Source: Planctomycetota bacterium (GTDB lineage Bacteria; Planctomycetota; Brocadiia; SM23-32; JAKLEA01). From it: 64,000 nt of DNA. Position 1 is the stretch's first letter, and each line of letters starts with the position of its first letter. The notes under the pieces were generated by a model. It saw only the letters and a list, made by a program, of their open reading frames with translations. It was not told the origin of the DNA and did not search any database. Both the position numbers and the translations under genes were made by a program. Shown piece by piece: positions 1-8,140 of this stretch. The stretch is from positions 31,725 through 95,724 of the forward strand of contig JAKLEA010000024.1 of NCBI GenBank assembly GCA_022711755.1, in the 5' to 3' direction.

Positions 1-1
1 T

Positions 2-544
2 GCAGCCGCGGGCGCGGCGTTCAGCCTTCTGATGGTCCGCAACCTGCTTTCCAGCACACACGGGCGCGCGCTGATCTCCATCCGGGAGGACGAGGTTGCT
101 TCCCAGCTTCTCGGCGTCAACGTCACCCGCTACAAGGTTGTCTCCTTTGTGTTCGGCGCGGCGCTGGCCGGCCTTGCGGGGGCCGTCTATGCGGCATACA
201 TGGGGTATCTGGCCCCCCGCGAGTTCGGCTTCATGAAAAGCGTGGAGCTACTGCTCATGGTCGTCCTGGGTGGAATTGGAAGCCTTACGGGGACGGTTCT
301 GGCCACTGTTGCGCTTTACATCATCCCGGAGGCGCTTCGCTTCGCGGAGTGGAGCGTGCCTGTGTGGTCGCTGACCGACGCGGGCTGGCGGCGCGGCTCG
401 GTGGAACTGGCGGAACTCTGGATGGTCGTGTATGCGATCATCCTCATCGTGATGATGCTCCTGCGTCCGCAGGGGCTGCTCGGTTCATGGGAGATAAGCA
501 GGCTGTGGAAGAAGCCGAATCAACGTCCGGACGCGACCGGCTGA
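2..544 (+). CDS. livM: Branched-chain amino acid ABC transporter permease LivM, C-terminal part
   Basis: C-terminal part of an inner-membrane permease that with LivH forms the channel of the high-affinity Leu/Ile/Val (or related amino acid/amide) importer. The reading frame is open to the window edge, so the N-terminus is missing; an ATG at 32 lies inside the protein. The visible part has the LivM hallmark 'ISIREDEVASQLLGVNV' (the cytoplasmic coupling loop that contacts the ATPases), then at least three hydrophobic segments and the family motif 'GGIGSLTGTVL'. It overlaps livG by 58 bases, as is common in liv operons. The identification is firm because the two following genes are LivG and LivF; the exact substrate cannot be read from the permease alone. 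Confidence 0.93.
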   Translation, partial: AAAGAAFSLLMVRNLLSSTHGRALISIREDEVASQLLGVNVTRYKVVSFVFGAALAGLAGAVYAAYMGYLAPREFGFMKSVELLLMVVLGGIGSLTGTVLATVALYIIPEALRFAEWSVPVWSLTDAGWRRGSVELAELWMVVYAIILIVMMLLRPQGLLGSWEISRLWKKPNQRPDATG

Positions 545-1353
545 AGCGCGATTTCGAGATTCTGAGCGTCGAGAAACTCGCCAAGTCCTTCGGCGGACTT
601 CGCGCCGTCTCGGATTTCGACCTCGAACTCAAGGCCGGGGAACTCGTCGGGCTGATCGGGCCGAACGGGGCCGGCAAAACCACGGTCTTCAACCTTCTGA
701 CCGGCTTCTACAAGCCAACCTCCGGCGTCATCCGCTTCGCCGGATACGATGTTCACGGCATGCCCCCGCACCGCATCACTGAATACGGCATGGCCCGCAC
801 CTTCCAGAACATCAGACTGTTCGGGGACATGACCGTCGAGGACAACGTCAAGGTCGGATTCCACCATCGGACATGCTACGGGATCGCCGACGCGCTTCTG
901 CGCCGAAGGGCGTTCCGGGATTCTGAAGCCGAGGTTGCGCAAAAAACCGGCGAACTGCTTGACCTGTTCAGCCTCGCCGACAAGCGTGGAGAGCCGGCTC
1001 GCAGCCTGCCCTACGGGGAGCAGAGAAGGCTCGAAATCGCCCGGGCCATGGCCGCCGGGCCGAGGCTTCTCCTGCTGGACGAACCCGTCGCCGGTATGAA
1101 TCGCAGCGAAAGCCGCGACCTCATGGCGCTTCTGCGCCGACTTCGCGTGGAGTTCGATCTCACGATGCTTCTGATCGAACACGACATTAAATTCGTCATG
1201 GACATCTGCGAACGCATCGTCGTTCTGGACGGCGGCGAGATCATCGCCTCCGGCTCGCCGGCTGAAATCTGCTCAAATCCGGCGGTCATCGAAGCTTATC
1301 TCGGCTCCGGCGGTTCCACGCCGGGGGGGGGGGGGATGAATGCTTCGCGTTGA
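487..1353 (+). CDS. livG: Branched-chain amino acid ABC transporter ATP-binding protein LivG
   Basis: Cytoplasmic ATPase, one of the two nucleotide-binding subunits of the Liv importer. It shows Walker A 'GPNGAGKTT', the LivG-specific signature 'LPYGEQRRLEIARAMA', Walker B 'LLLLDEPVAGMN' and H-loop 'LLIEHD'. At 288 residues it is somewhat longer than typical LivG (about 255) because of a hydrophilic N-terminal extension of some 20 residues. The frame is open further upstream, but the ATG at 487 is the first sensible start and gives the usual overlap with livM. The last residues are encoded by a run of 13 G (Gly-Gly-Gly-Gly) that lies just before the livF start. Confidence 0.93.
   Translation: MGDKQAVEEAESTSGRDRLKRDFEILSVEKLAKSFGGLRAVSDFDLELKAGELVGLIGPNGAGKTTVFNLLTGFYKPTSGVIRFAGYDVHGMPPHRITEYGMARTFQNIRLFGDMTVEDNVKVGFHHRTCYGIADALLRRRAFRDSEAEVAQKTGELLDLFSLADKRGEPARSLPYGEQRRLEIARAMAAGPRLLLLDEPVAGMNRSESRDLMALLRRLRVEFDLTMLLIEHDIKFVMDICERIVVLDGGEIIASGSPAEICSNPAVIEAYLGSGGSTPGGGGMNASR
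1323..1335. repeat. 13-nt poly-G tract at the livG-livF junction
   Basis: Thirteen consecutive G lie in the last codons of livG, four bases before the livF ATG at 1340, where the livF ribosome binding site should be. Slippage would change the LivG tail and the livF Shine-Dalgarno spacing. A TGA at 1337 directly before the livF ATG prevents a LivG-LivF fusion in that frame. Confidence 0.9.
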
Positions 1354-2044
1354 CTCCCTCAGCGTCAATTATGGCGCGATCCGCGCGCTCAAGGATGTCA
1401 GCCTGCGGGTTGCCCCCGGCGAGATCGTCGCCCTCATCGGCGCCAACGGCGCGGGCAAGTCCACGCTCCTGAAATCCATCTCCGGCATCATCCCCGTCCG
1501 TTCGGGCAATATCGTCTTCCAGGGCGAGAACATCACCGGCTGGCCATCGCACAGAATCGTGAAGGTCGGCATCGTTCAGGTTCCCGAGGGCAGGCGGATA
1601 TTCGCGAACCTGACGGTTGAGGAAAACCTGCTGCTTGGCGGCGTCGCGCTGCGGGACAGGCGACTGCTGAAGACGACTCTGGAGGAGGCGTACGACCTTT
1701 TCCCCCGGCTGCGGGAGCGCCGCGCACAGAGCGGCGGCACGCTCTCCGGCGGGGAACAGCAGATGCTGTCCCTGGCGCGCGGGCTGATCGCCCGACCCCG
1801 CCTGCTGCTTCTCGATGAGCCGTCGCTGGGCTTGGCGCCGAAGCTGGTTGAACAGATATTTCAGCGCATAGCAGACCTGCGAGCGCAAGGCCTGACGATA
1901 CTGCTTGTGGAGCAGAATGCCGCTGCCGCGCTGAAGATCGCCGACAGGGCCTACGTTCTGGAAACCGGGGCAACAACAATCAACGGTCCGGCTGCGGATC
2001 TTCTGAACAGCCCGGCGGTCAAGACGGCCTACCTCGGCGTCTGA
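1340..2044 (+). CDS. livF: Branched-chain amino acid ABC transporter ATP-binding protein LivF
   Basis: Second cytoplasmic ATPase of the Liv importer (234 residues, the usual LivF length). It has Walker A 'GANGAGKST', the LivF-type segment 'VQVPEGRRIFANLTVEENL', signature 'LSGGEQQMLSLARGL', Walker B 'LLLLDEPSLGLAP' and H-loop 'LLVEQN'. The ATG at 1340 lies 14 bases inside the end of livG, so translation is probably coupled, and the preceding G tract serves as the purine-rich ribosome binding region. It is the last gene of the operon; a strong terminator follows within 80 bases. Confidence 0.95.
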   Translation: MLRVDSLSVNYGAIRALKDVSLRVAPGEIVALIGANGAGKSTLLKSISGIIPVRSGNIVFQGENITGWPSHRIVKVGIVQVPEGRRIFANLTVEENLLLGGVALRDRRLLKTTLEEAYDLFPRLRERRAQSGGTLSGGEQQMLSLARGLIARPRLLLLDEPSLGLAPKLVEQIFQRIADLRAQGLTILLVEQNAAAALKIADRAYVLETGATTINGPAADLLNSPAVKTAYLGV

Positions 2045-2080
2045 GATCGGGAGCGACTGCGTTCCGCTTCACGCCAAAGA

Positions 2081-2121
2081 AAAAGGCCCCTGGCGCTTTC
2101 GCGTCAGGGGCCTTTTGTTCG
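2081..2121. terminator. Bidirectional rho-independent terminator
   Basis: A 12-bp perfect stem (2081-2092 with 2105-2116, AAAAGGCCCCTG) has a 12-nt loop that can pair further. An A-run precedes it and a T-run follows it, so it can stop transcription from livF on the plus strand and from the convergent gene ending at 2148 on the minus strand. Confidence 0.92.
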
Positions 2122-2147
2122 TCTGATTCCGGATATGGGCCTGATGC

Positions 2148-4058
2148 TTACTGGGCCGGTTCCGGACTGTAGCTGATGCCGAACCATCCCTCAGCCGTGG
2201 GCTGGGTGCCGGCGATCGTGTAGGTCAGATACTTCTTCAGCGTGGCCATGCTCGGGCAGAGGTCCATGTCAACCAGGTCGCCCAGGCCTTCAAGCTGCTG
2301 GAGCATCGGATTGGCCGTGCCTTCGCCCTTGAGCTGCTTGATCAATCCTTCCAGATCGGCAGCCGTGTTTTTGTACTGCACGGTGCAGAGCGACTTGGGC
2401 AGCGCGGCGACGCCCGCCTTGAACTCGGCGGAGGCGGCCAGCGGGGACTTCGGCTCGGCGACTGCCTGAACCAGCGCGTCCATCAGGTCTGCGCGGGTCG
2501 TGAAGGCGATCCAGTTCTCCACGAACGCGTAGCTGAGCATCGGCTCGGCGCCTTCGGTGCCGGCCGCGCCCATCCTGATCTCGTAGACCTTCGTGCCGAG
2601 GACCATCCTCGGGGTGACGCTCACGAGGCCGCGCGCAAGCTGGAACATCTTGTCCAGACCGCCGCGCAGGGCTTCCTTGTCCTTCGTGTCCATGACGAGC
2701 ACAAAGGGCGGAACCTGGGCCATCGGGCCGGCCGCGGCGGCGGCGTCAGCCTTCTCTTCCACCGGCAGCGTGAAGACGTGAATCTGGCTGCCCATGGCGC
2801 CGAAGAGTTCCTTCTCGATGTCGAACGGGGCGGCTTCATTGGCGGCCAGCATCTGGAGCTGTCCGACCACCTGGGCGTGAATGCCCGGGTTGATCTGCTC
2901 AACCAGCGAGAGAATCTGCTGGAAGAAGTCGGCCATGTCGAAGCTCATCGCTCCGTAGCTGTTCACGTTCGCCGGAACGAAGTTCGGCGGGGTTGTCGAG
3001 GTCAGGGGCTGACCCATGACCTTGGCAAGTCCCGTCTTCTCGCCGGGCATGTGAACCAGAATCTGGGAGATGTTGTACTTCTCCCTCATCAGTCCGCTGA
3101 TGACGACGGACTTGAGTTCCTTGAAGCCGAGGGCGGCGATGACGTCTTCAGCCCTGACGATGCCTTCCTGGGTCTGCTTGTAGAGCAGGTCCATGAGCGG
3201 TCCCATGTTCAGGTACATCTGAACGTCCGGAGCGGCCGCTGCATCGGCGTCGCCTATCTGCTTCATGGCTTCGGCCGTGTTCTTGGCCAGCGCGCCGCAG
3301 GCATCCTTGTAGGCCGCGCTGTCAGCCAGGCAGCCCGCGCCCTTGCCGCTAATTGAAGCCAGAACCTTGTCAAGGGCGGCATGCTTGGAATCAACGGTGC
3401 CCACGTCCAGGATTACGTAGTTCCCGGCCACCGCGTAATAGATTGCCGGCGGGGACGTGAAAAGCTTGTTCTCTTCCTCGCCAAGCTCGATGACGTCCTC
3501 TTCAACAACCTCGTCCTGGGGGGCGACGCCCGCGTCGGCTCCGCTCATGCCCGGAGGGATGATGCGGGTGACGGTGACGCCCTCGACGGTTTCATCCTTA
3601 AACTCCACGCCTTCCTTGCTGGCGCGGTCCTTAAGCCTGGACAGGATGTCCTTGGCTTCGGTTTCCTTGCCGGCGCAGTTGGCCAGAAGGATGACCTCAA
3701 GTTGCTGAGTCTCAACGTCAAAGGAGCACAGGGCAACGGCCATCTCGCCCGTCAGCGCGCCCTCAAGCTCGTCGAGCTTTATGCCCACTTCCTCTTCGGC
3801 CGTCGAAACGCCCATCTTCACGTTCTCGATCACGCCTTCCAGGAACTTCTGCACCTCCGGATCCTGGTACATCTTGTAGATGCTGCGCGTCTTAAGGCGC
3901 GTCATGAACTGCGGATAGTTCGCCACCTGGGCCACAGCGATCGTGCCGTCCGGCAGCACCTTCGCCGCGTCAGCCGCGCGAGCGCTCGCTGCGGCTACCC
4001 AGCACGTGACCAGCATTACCAGTGCGACTCCAAAGCCTGTCTTTCTGCGGTTCACCAT
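2148..4058 (-). CDS. Large secreted protein of unknown function (DUF3352-like)
   Basis: Exported protein of 636 residues. It starts with a classic Sec signal peptide (positively charged MVNRRK, hydrophobic core, cleavage after 'ASARA') and a good ribosome binding site (AAGGAGA about 6 bases before the ATG). The mature part is soluble, acidic and Ala-rich with no further membrane segment. The motif 'LPDGTIAVAQVANYPQF' followed by 'YQDPEVQKFLE' recalls the secreted DUF3352-type proteins of planctomycetes and related phyla, in which an opening 'the protein costs/levels' style beta-alpha repeat is duplicated; no catalytic motif is visible. It lies 97 bases downstream of the HtrA-like protease gene on the same strand and is probably cotranscribed with it. 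Family assignment is tentative and the function is unknown. Confidence 0.72.
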   Translation of the reverse strand: MVNRRKTGFGVALVMLVTCWVAAASARAADAAKVLPDGTIAVAQVANYPQFMTRLKTRSIYKMYQDPEVQKFLEGVIENVKMGVSTAEEEVGIKLDELEGALTGEMAVALCSFDVETQQLEVILLANCAGKETEAKDILSRLKDRASKEGVEFKDETVEGVTVTRIIPPGMSGADAGVAPQDEVVEEDVIELGEEENKLFTSPPAIYYAVAGNYVILDVGTVDSKHAALDKVLASISGKGAGCLADSAAYKDACGALAKNTAEAMKQIGDADAAAAPDVQMYLNMGPLMDLLYKQTQEGIVRAEDVIAALGFKELKSVVISGLMREKYNISQILVHMPGEKTGLAKVMGQPLTSTTPPNFVPANVNSYGAMSFDMADFFQQILSLVEQINPGIHAQVVGQLQMLAANEAAPFDIEKELFGAMGSQIHVFTLPVEEKADAAAAAGPMAQVPPFVLVMDTKDKEALRGGLDKMFQLARGLVSVTPRMVLGTKVYEIRMGAAGTEGAEPMLSYAFVENWIAFTTRADLMDALVQAVAEPKSPLAASAEFKAGVAALPKSLCTVQYKNTAADLEGLIKQLKGEGTANPMLQQLEGLGDLVDMDLCPSMATLKKYLTYTIAGTQPTAEGWFGISYSPEPAQ

Positions 4059-4155
4059 TCAATCTTCTCCTTACCGAAGTCTCTCCGCGCGCCGCGCTTC
4101 CTGCGCGCACGCGCTCTCTCCACCGAAATGTCCCTTTCCTTCACACTGAAAACCT

Positions 4156-5118
4156 TTACCTCCCCGACTCGCCGACATCGTCTTTGACTGCTCGTCTTGA
4201 TGGAGGCTCAAGGTAGTGATAGCCCGTGTTCGGGTTATCCACGTTATACGCGAAGGCCTCGTGGTTGTCCAGAAAATGTCTCAGGTAATTCACCGGCACG
4301 GCAAAGCCAAGCCCCTCCGCCATCATGCCCGCCTTGCGGTGCGTGACCCCTATCACCTCCCCCCGAAGATTCAGCAGCGGCCCCCCGCTGTTGCCGGGAT
4401 TTATCGGCGCCGTCGTCTGCAGCGTCAATATCCCCTCCATCAGCCGCGCCCTGTTGCTGATTATCCCCTCCGACACTGACCTTTCCAACCCCAGCGGATT
4501 GCCCACCGCAAACACCGGCTGCCCCGCGCCAACCTTGTCATAAGACCCAAGAAACAACTTGGTTAGACGCAATCCGCCCAAGTCCTCAATCTTCAGCAAC
4601 GCAAGATCGAAATAGGGATTCACAGCCAATATGCGCACCTTGTCAATCTTCTTCCTGTCCAGTCCCCCCTGTCCCTTCAAAAACAACGTGACACTCACCT
4701 TCGTCTCTCGCTCGATAACATGCGCGTTGGTCACCACATGGCCCTGCTCGCTGACGACGAATCCTGACCCCAGCCCGCTGGGCGTGCTCACCATCACCAC
4801 GCCCTCCCCGAACTTGCGCACGCACTCGTCAACGCCAAGCTCCGTCAGATCTGCGGTACTGTAAAGCTTCCCGCCGTCTTCCCGAATTTCTTCAGAAGGC
4901 CTGTCAGCCTTGTCAATATCCTTCAGAATTTCGATAACATCGTCGCGCGGGACTTCAAGTATGCTGAAGCCCAGATCAACAAGTATGGCATTATTTCTCT
5001 CTTTCAGAATGTCGCCCTCGATGCTGCCGCCGCTCTTGAGAGTGATCCTGTCCCGCGCAGCCGCATCGCCGATAAAGATCGCCAGAATGACCGCAGCCAC
5101 GCCTGCTGCAAGTTTCAT
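4156..5118 (-). CDS. Secreted trypsin-like serine protease (S1C, HtrA/Deg-like, no PDZ domain)
   Basis: Envelope protease of 320 residues. An N-terminal signal sequence (to about residue 22) is followed by a small beta-rich domain ('ITLKSGGSIEGDIL', residues 24-65) and then a chymotrypsin-fold domain (about 100-290) with a complete catalytic triad: His133 in 'VTNAHVI', Asp171 in 'DLALLKI' and Ser244 in 'GNSGGP'. The glycine-rich oxyanion segment 'GLGSGFVV' precedes the His. Unlike DegP/DegS it has no PDZ domain, ending about 30 residues after the protease fold, so regulation must differ from the classic peptide-activated Deg proteases. Its own sigma-70-like promoter lies upstream (5181-5208). 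The role in protein quality control is inferred from the family. Confidence 0.88.
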   Translation of the reverse strand: MKLAAGVAAVILAIFIGDAAARDRITLKSGGSIEGDILKERNNAILVDLGFSILEVPRDDVIEILKDIDKADRPSEEIREDGGKLYSTADLTELGVDECVRKFGEGVVMVSTPSGLGSGFVVSEQGHVVTNAHVIERETKVSVTLFLKGQGGLDRKKIDKVRILAVNPYFDLALLKIEDLGGLRLTKLFLGSYDKVGAGQPVFAVGNPLGLERSVSEGIISNRARLMEGILTLQTTAPINPGNSGGPLLNLRGEVIGVTHRKAGMMAEGLGFAVPVNYLRHFLDNHEAFAYNVDNPNTGYHYLEPPSRRAVKDDVGESGR

Positions 5119-5180
5119 CTTCTCTCCACAAAAAAACAGAAACAGCCAACCGGAAAACCGCGTCCTGCCGCGAGGCCGTG

Positions 5181-5208
5181 ATTCTACCAGCTACGAACGG
5201 ACAGACAA
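5181..5208 (-). promoter_or_regulatory. Sigma-70-type promoter for the serine protease gene
   Basis: On the minus strand TTGTCT (5208-5203) is followed after 16 bases by TAGAAT (5186-5181). This gives a leader of about 55 bases before the ATG at 5118. Confidence 0.55.
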
Positions 5209-5233
5209 GCGCCAATCCGCGCGGACAATTCTT

Positions 5234-5296
5234 CCTCCCCCCGCCGCCCTCTGACTCTCAGAGTCGCTGGTTTCTTTCACGCGGCGGGGGGGGAGG
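5234..5296. repeat. Long GC-rich inverted repeat between two genes
   Basis: Arms CCTCCCCCCGCCGC (5234-5247) and GCGGCGGGGGGGGAGG (5281-5296) are complementary apart from two extra G. A second small palindrome (GACTC-TCA-GAGTC, about 5252-5264) sits in the loop. It lies between the M14 peptidase stop and the protease promoter and could end transcription of the peptidase gene, although no T-run follows on either strand. Confidence 0.6.
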
Positions 5297-5383
5297 TGGC
5301 CTCAATAGAGGCCGGAGGGGGGCATTAGGAAACTCCAGCGCGTCCTTCATCTGCCAGGATAAACGGGCGCATCCCTGCCGGAC

Positions 5384-6469
5384 TCATCTTTTCTCCGCCG
5401 GAATCGGCTCACCGCCCGTCATCCTGAACGCCGCCTCAAGCGCCGTAAGGCAGGCGGGATAATTATCCTCAACGACCGTTTCCGGATTTCGCGGATTCCT
5501 CTGCCACATCCTGATGTTCGGCTTCGGGCTTTTCTCCTCGAACTCCTTCCGCTCCTGAAGCTCTATCAGAATGCTCATGCAGCCGTGTTCGTGATATAGC
5601 GAATCCTCCATATTCCCTTGGAAAATGGGTAGAGCGCGTGGCCAGGGGATGATTGAGTACCTCACGCCCGGCTGGTTCTTCTGGTACGCGCCGGCCATGT
5701 CCATCATGCGCTTCGCCCCGGCGTCGCTGGTCGCCTTCGCAGGTGTGATCTGCATTGCTTTGCAGTGGTAATTCACGTTGCCGAAAAAGCGGCGCTCTGC
5801 GGCAAGATCGCGGATGGCCCGCGTCTCCGGCTCGCTGTATGGCTTCGGCCCCCGGTAACCGGACGACTTTTCATCGTCAACGCCGGTCAGACTGGTGCGG
5901 AAGTTCGCGCCGCCGGACGGCTCCGGGAAATTTCTGTTCAGGTCAACCCCGTTGGCGTTTGTCCGCGACGCCTTTGCAGAAGCGCGCCCGCCGGACTTCC
6001 AGAACGCGGCGTATCCGTCCGGATTCAGGCACGGCGCGATGAAGACGTCTGTCATTTCGAGGAACTTCGTCTCACGCTCCGCCTTCCCGCAGCCCTCAAT
6101 CAACCTTTTCGCAATCCCCATGGCAACCCGGTTGGCGATCCACTCGTCCCCGTGGATGTTCCCCCCGATCAGCGCCGCCGGGCGCTTCTTCCCATCTCCG
6201 CGATGGATTCTCAGGCAGTAAAGCGGGCGGTTCTTGACGCTCTTTCCATAGGTTATTAGCTCGACATTGCCCGGGTTGTCCTTTGCCGCCTGCGTGATCT
6301 CAGCGAACATCCCGTCAAGCGTGGGATATGGGGCAAGCGGATTAGCCTCCCCTGCGGCGGATGTTCCCGCCGGGAACCGGCCTCCGATAATCATGAATAG
6401 AATAACGACCAGAGCCGACCCGCTCAGCCGCATGCAGATGGCCTTTAGCGTCTTCCCGAGCGCCGTCAT
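5384..6469 (-). CDS. Secreted M14-family zinc carboxypeptidase
   Basis: Exported zinc peptidase of 361 residues; an N-terminal membrane/signal segment spans residues 15-38. The zinc ligands of M14 peptidases are visible as His106 and Glu109 in 'NIHGDEW' and His235 in 'NYHCKAM'. Substrate-carboxylate residues lie in 'NANGVDLNRNFPE', and the catalytic general base Glu303 is in 'SILIELQE'. All residues needed for activity are present. The family removes C-terminal residues from peptides or acts on cell-wall peptides (as in gamma-D-Glu-mDAP peptidases); which applies here cannot be told from sequence. It runs in the same direction as the FmdB-type gene upstream, which ends 16 bases before it, so the two are probably one transcript. 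Confidence 0.87.
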   Translation of the reverse strand: MTALGKTLKAICMRLSGSALVVILFMIIGGRFPAGTSAAGEANPLAPYPTLDGMFAEITQAAKDNPGNVELITYGKSVKNRPLYCLRIHRGDGKKRPAALIGGNIHGDEWIANRVAMGIAKRLIEGCGKAERETKFLEMTDVFIAPCLNPDGYAAFWKSGGRASAKASRTNANGVDLNRNFPEPSGGANFRTSLTGVDDEKSSGYRGPKPYSEPETRAIRDLAAERRFFGNVNYHCKAMQITPAKATSDAGAKRMMDMAGAYQKNQPGVRYSIIPWPRALPIFQGNMEDSLYHEHGCMSILIELQERKEFEEKSPKPNIRMWQRNPRNPETVVEDNYPACLTALEAAFRMTGGEPIPAEKR

Positions 6470-6485
6470 CGAGGCTCCCCCAGCT

Positions 6486-6719
6486 TCAATGCCTGCATCC
6501 GGCGCAGCTGGAGGCCCTGCATCCCCCGCATCCCCCGCCGTTCCCAGATGATTTGGCGGATGAGGACTTCGACGCTCCCGCCATGAAACCGCTCATCTTC
6601 TTGCGGATGCGGTCGCTCTTGCACTTCGGGCATTCCGGCTTTATGCGCTGGCTGAAGCCCTGCAGGAAAACCTCGAAGTCCTCCTTGCAGGCGTCGCAGT
6701 GAAATTCGTAGATCGGCAT
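6486..6719 (-). CDS. FmdB-family zinc ribbon protein
   Basis: Small cytoplasmic protein of 77 residues. It opens with the FmdB signature 'MPIYEFHCDACKEDFEVF' and carries two CxxC pairs (CDAC, CPKC) forming a zinc ribbon. A Gly/Ser/Cys-rich tail follows with further cysteines (CGGCRASSCAGC). A start 15 bases upstream is possible in the same frame, but the ATG at 6719 has a GGTGAGG ribosome binding site at proper distance and gives the family's usual N-terminus. FmdB proteins were named from a formamidase/acetamidase operon; the actual role is unknown, and the family is widespread as a single-domain protein. The next stretch upstream (6720-7017, 298 bases) shows no gene. Confidence 0.85.
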   Translation of the reverse strand: MPIYEFHCDACKEDFEVFLQGFSQRIKPECPKCKSDRIRKKMSGFMAGASKSSSAKSSGNGGGCGGCRASSCAGCRH

Positions 6720-7017
6720 TGCTATCCTCACCATTCGAAATTGAAGAGCTACACATTAAGTCTCGGTTATTCTATGCGGATGAAGGGCGGGTGGGAAGGG
6801 ATCATTCCACAAAAAAGATCGCAGGTTTATCTATTCCCGGTAAATGAAAGCGATGTGATATGAGGAAACAGGAAAGTTGTTATGTTGAGATGGCCTTATT
6901 TTATCAAAACAGGTATAAGAAAAATCCTCTATAAGACACTCACCTGCTTGAATCGGATACCCGTGAAACCCGATGCCCGAAACAGAATTTATCAGAGCTC
7001 GGCAATCGTTGACCGGA

Positions 7018-8031
7018 TTATCCTTTACGCCTTCGGAGTATTGTTCCAATCAGACCCAGTCCAAAAAGCGCCAGGCTGGACGGTTCGGGCAGGACAAAAG
7101 TCACGGCTCCGGTCATGACCAGGTCAATTCCATCATTGGTTTCAGGCGTGTTTGTGGGGAAATAGGTAGCATTTGTCCAATCTACGAGGTCCAGTCCCGT
7201 GCCAGTTACATCCGGAGCGAAAAGAGAATATCCATAGATGGTGGTCCCGGCGGAGACAAGCGTCGTGGTCTCGATTATGTTTCCCCCGATAGGCTGGTTA
7301 TTCACCGTTGCCGAATTGCGGTCAAGATTCGGCCCGCCGCTGACTTCATACCTGAGGACTTCATAAGTTTGAGACGGCGTAACGGAGGATGTGCCCCACG
7401 AACCTGCCGTGTAAGTGACTACATTGCCGTAATTCGTCGGGGTTGAACCGGCCAGACCGGTAATTGCGGCTATTCTGAATGCGTCATGTGCGGTTGACAC
7501 TCCGCGCTCCATCACGACGAACGCAACGTCCGCAGCGGAGGTCAACCCTCCGGGGAATATAAAATCAATCCGCTCAATATTGTTGTTATTCCCTGCGGTG
7601 TTTCCTTCATTAGTGAACACATTATCGGAACCGTTGACTATGCTTCGAGACCCGACAAGGGCTGCCATGTCGGTGGTGTAACGTCCGTGAACATTGATGT
7701 TAGTAGCATCACGTGAAATCTGGACATTCCAAGCCAGCGACTGATTAGGGTTCGAGGTCGGGAAAGTCTCAGTCGCTGTATTGCGCCTGACATATACGTC
7801 ACCCTGAATTGTCGGCCACCATTTACCGCTGGAATCCGTGGCGCTCGTGATACGCCTTACAAGCCCGTCATAATTGACAGTCATCCCGGCAGGGAAGACT
7901 ATGCTTCTTGCATAAGTAGGGGCATAAGTGTCTTCCGTGGTTATTGATGTGACAACGTATGCCCTGGCGTTGCCAACCATCACCAGCATCGCCAGCGCTG
8001 CAATTGTAATGGCATTTCTACATGCATACAT
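7018..8031 (-). CDS. PEP-CTERM sorting domain protein
   Basis: Exported protein of 337 residues with a signal peptide (hydrophobic 10-22, cleavage after 'GNARA'). It ends in a PEP-CTERM tail: 'LPEPSSLALFGLGLIG' followed by the basic cluster RRRKG. The middle is Thr/Asn/Gly-rich beta-sheet material with no recognisable enzyme motif. PEP-CTERM proteins are cut by an exosortase at the membrane and released to the exterior, usually with exopolysaccharide; no exosortase gene is in this window. It has a strong sigma-70 promoter (8104-8131) and a TAGGAG ribosome binding site. The neighbouring pseudogene carries the same kind of C-terminus. Confidence 0.87.
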   Translation of the reverse strand: MYACRNAITIAALAMLVMVGNARAYVVTSITTEDTYAPTYARSIVFPAGMTVNYDGLVRRITSATDSSGKWWPTIQGDVYVRRNTATETFPTSNPNQSLAWNVQISRDATNINVHGRYTTDMAALVGSRSIVNGSDNVFTNEGNTAGNNNNIERIDFIFPGGLTSAADVAFVVMERGVSTAHDAFRIAAITGLAGSTPTNYGNVVTYTAGSWGTSSVTPSQTYEVLRYEVSGGPNLDRNSATVNNQPIGGNIIETTTLVSAGTTIYGYSLFAPDVTGTGLDLVDWTNATYFPTNTPETNDGIDLVMTGAVTFVLPEPSSLALFGLGLIGTILRRRKG

Positions 8032-8103
8032 CGTGTGCTTCGCTCCTAGGAATTAATGGCGAGCGAACTACCTGCCACGGGGTGAACCTACAAACTTAAG
8101 GGA

Positions 8104-8131
8104 ATTATATCGTAATCAGCACTATTGTCAA
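8104..8131 (-). promoter_or_regulatory. Near-consensus sigma-70 promoter of the PEP-CTERM gene
   Basis: Perfect TTGACA (8131-8126) and TATAAT (8109-8104) hexamers on the minus strand are separated by 16 bases. The predicted start near 8097 leaves a leader of about 65 bases. This is the best housekeeping-type promoter in the window. Confidence 0.85.
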
Positions 8132-8140
8132 GGCATAATC

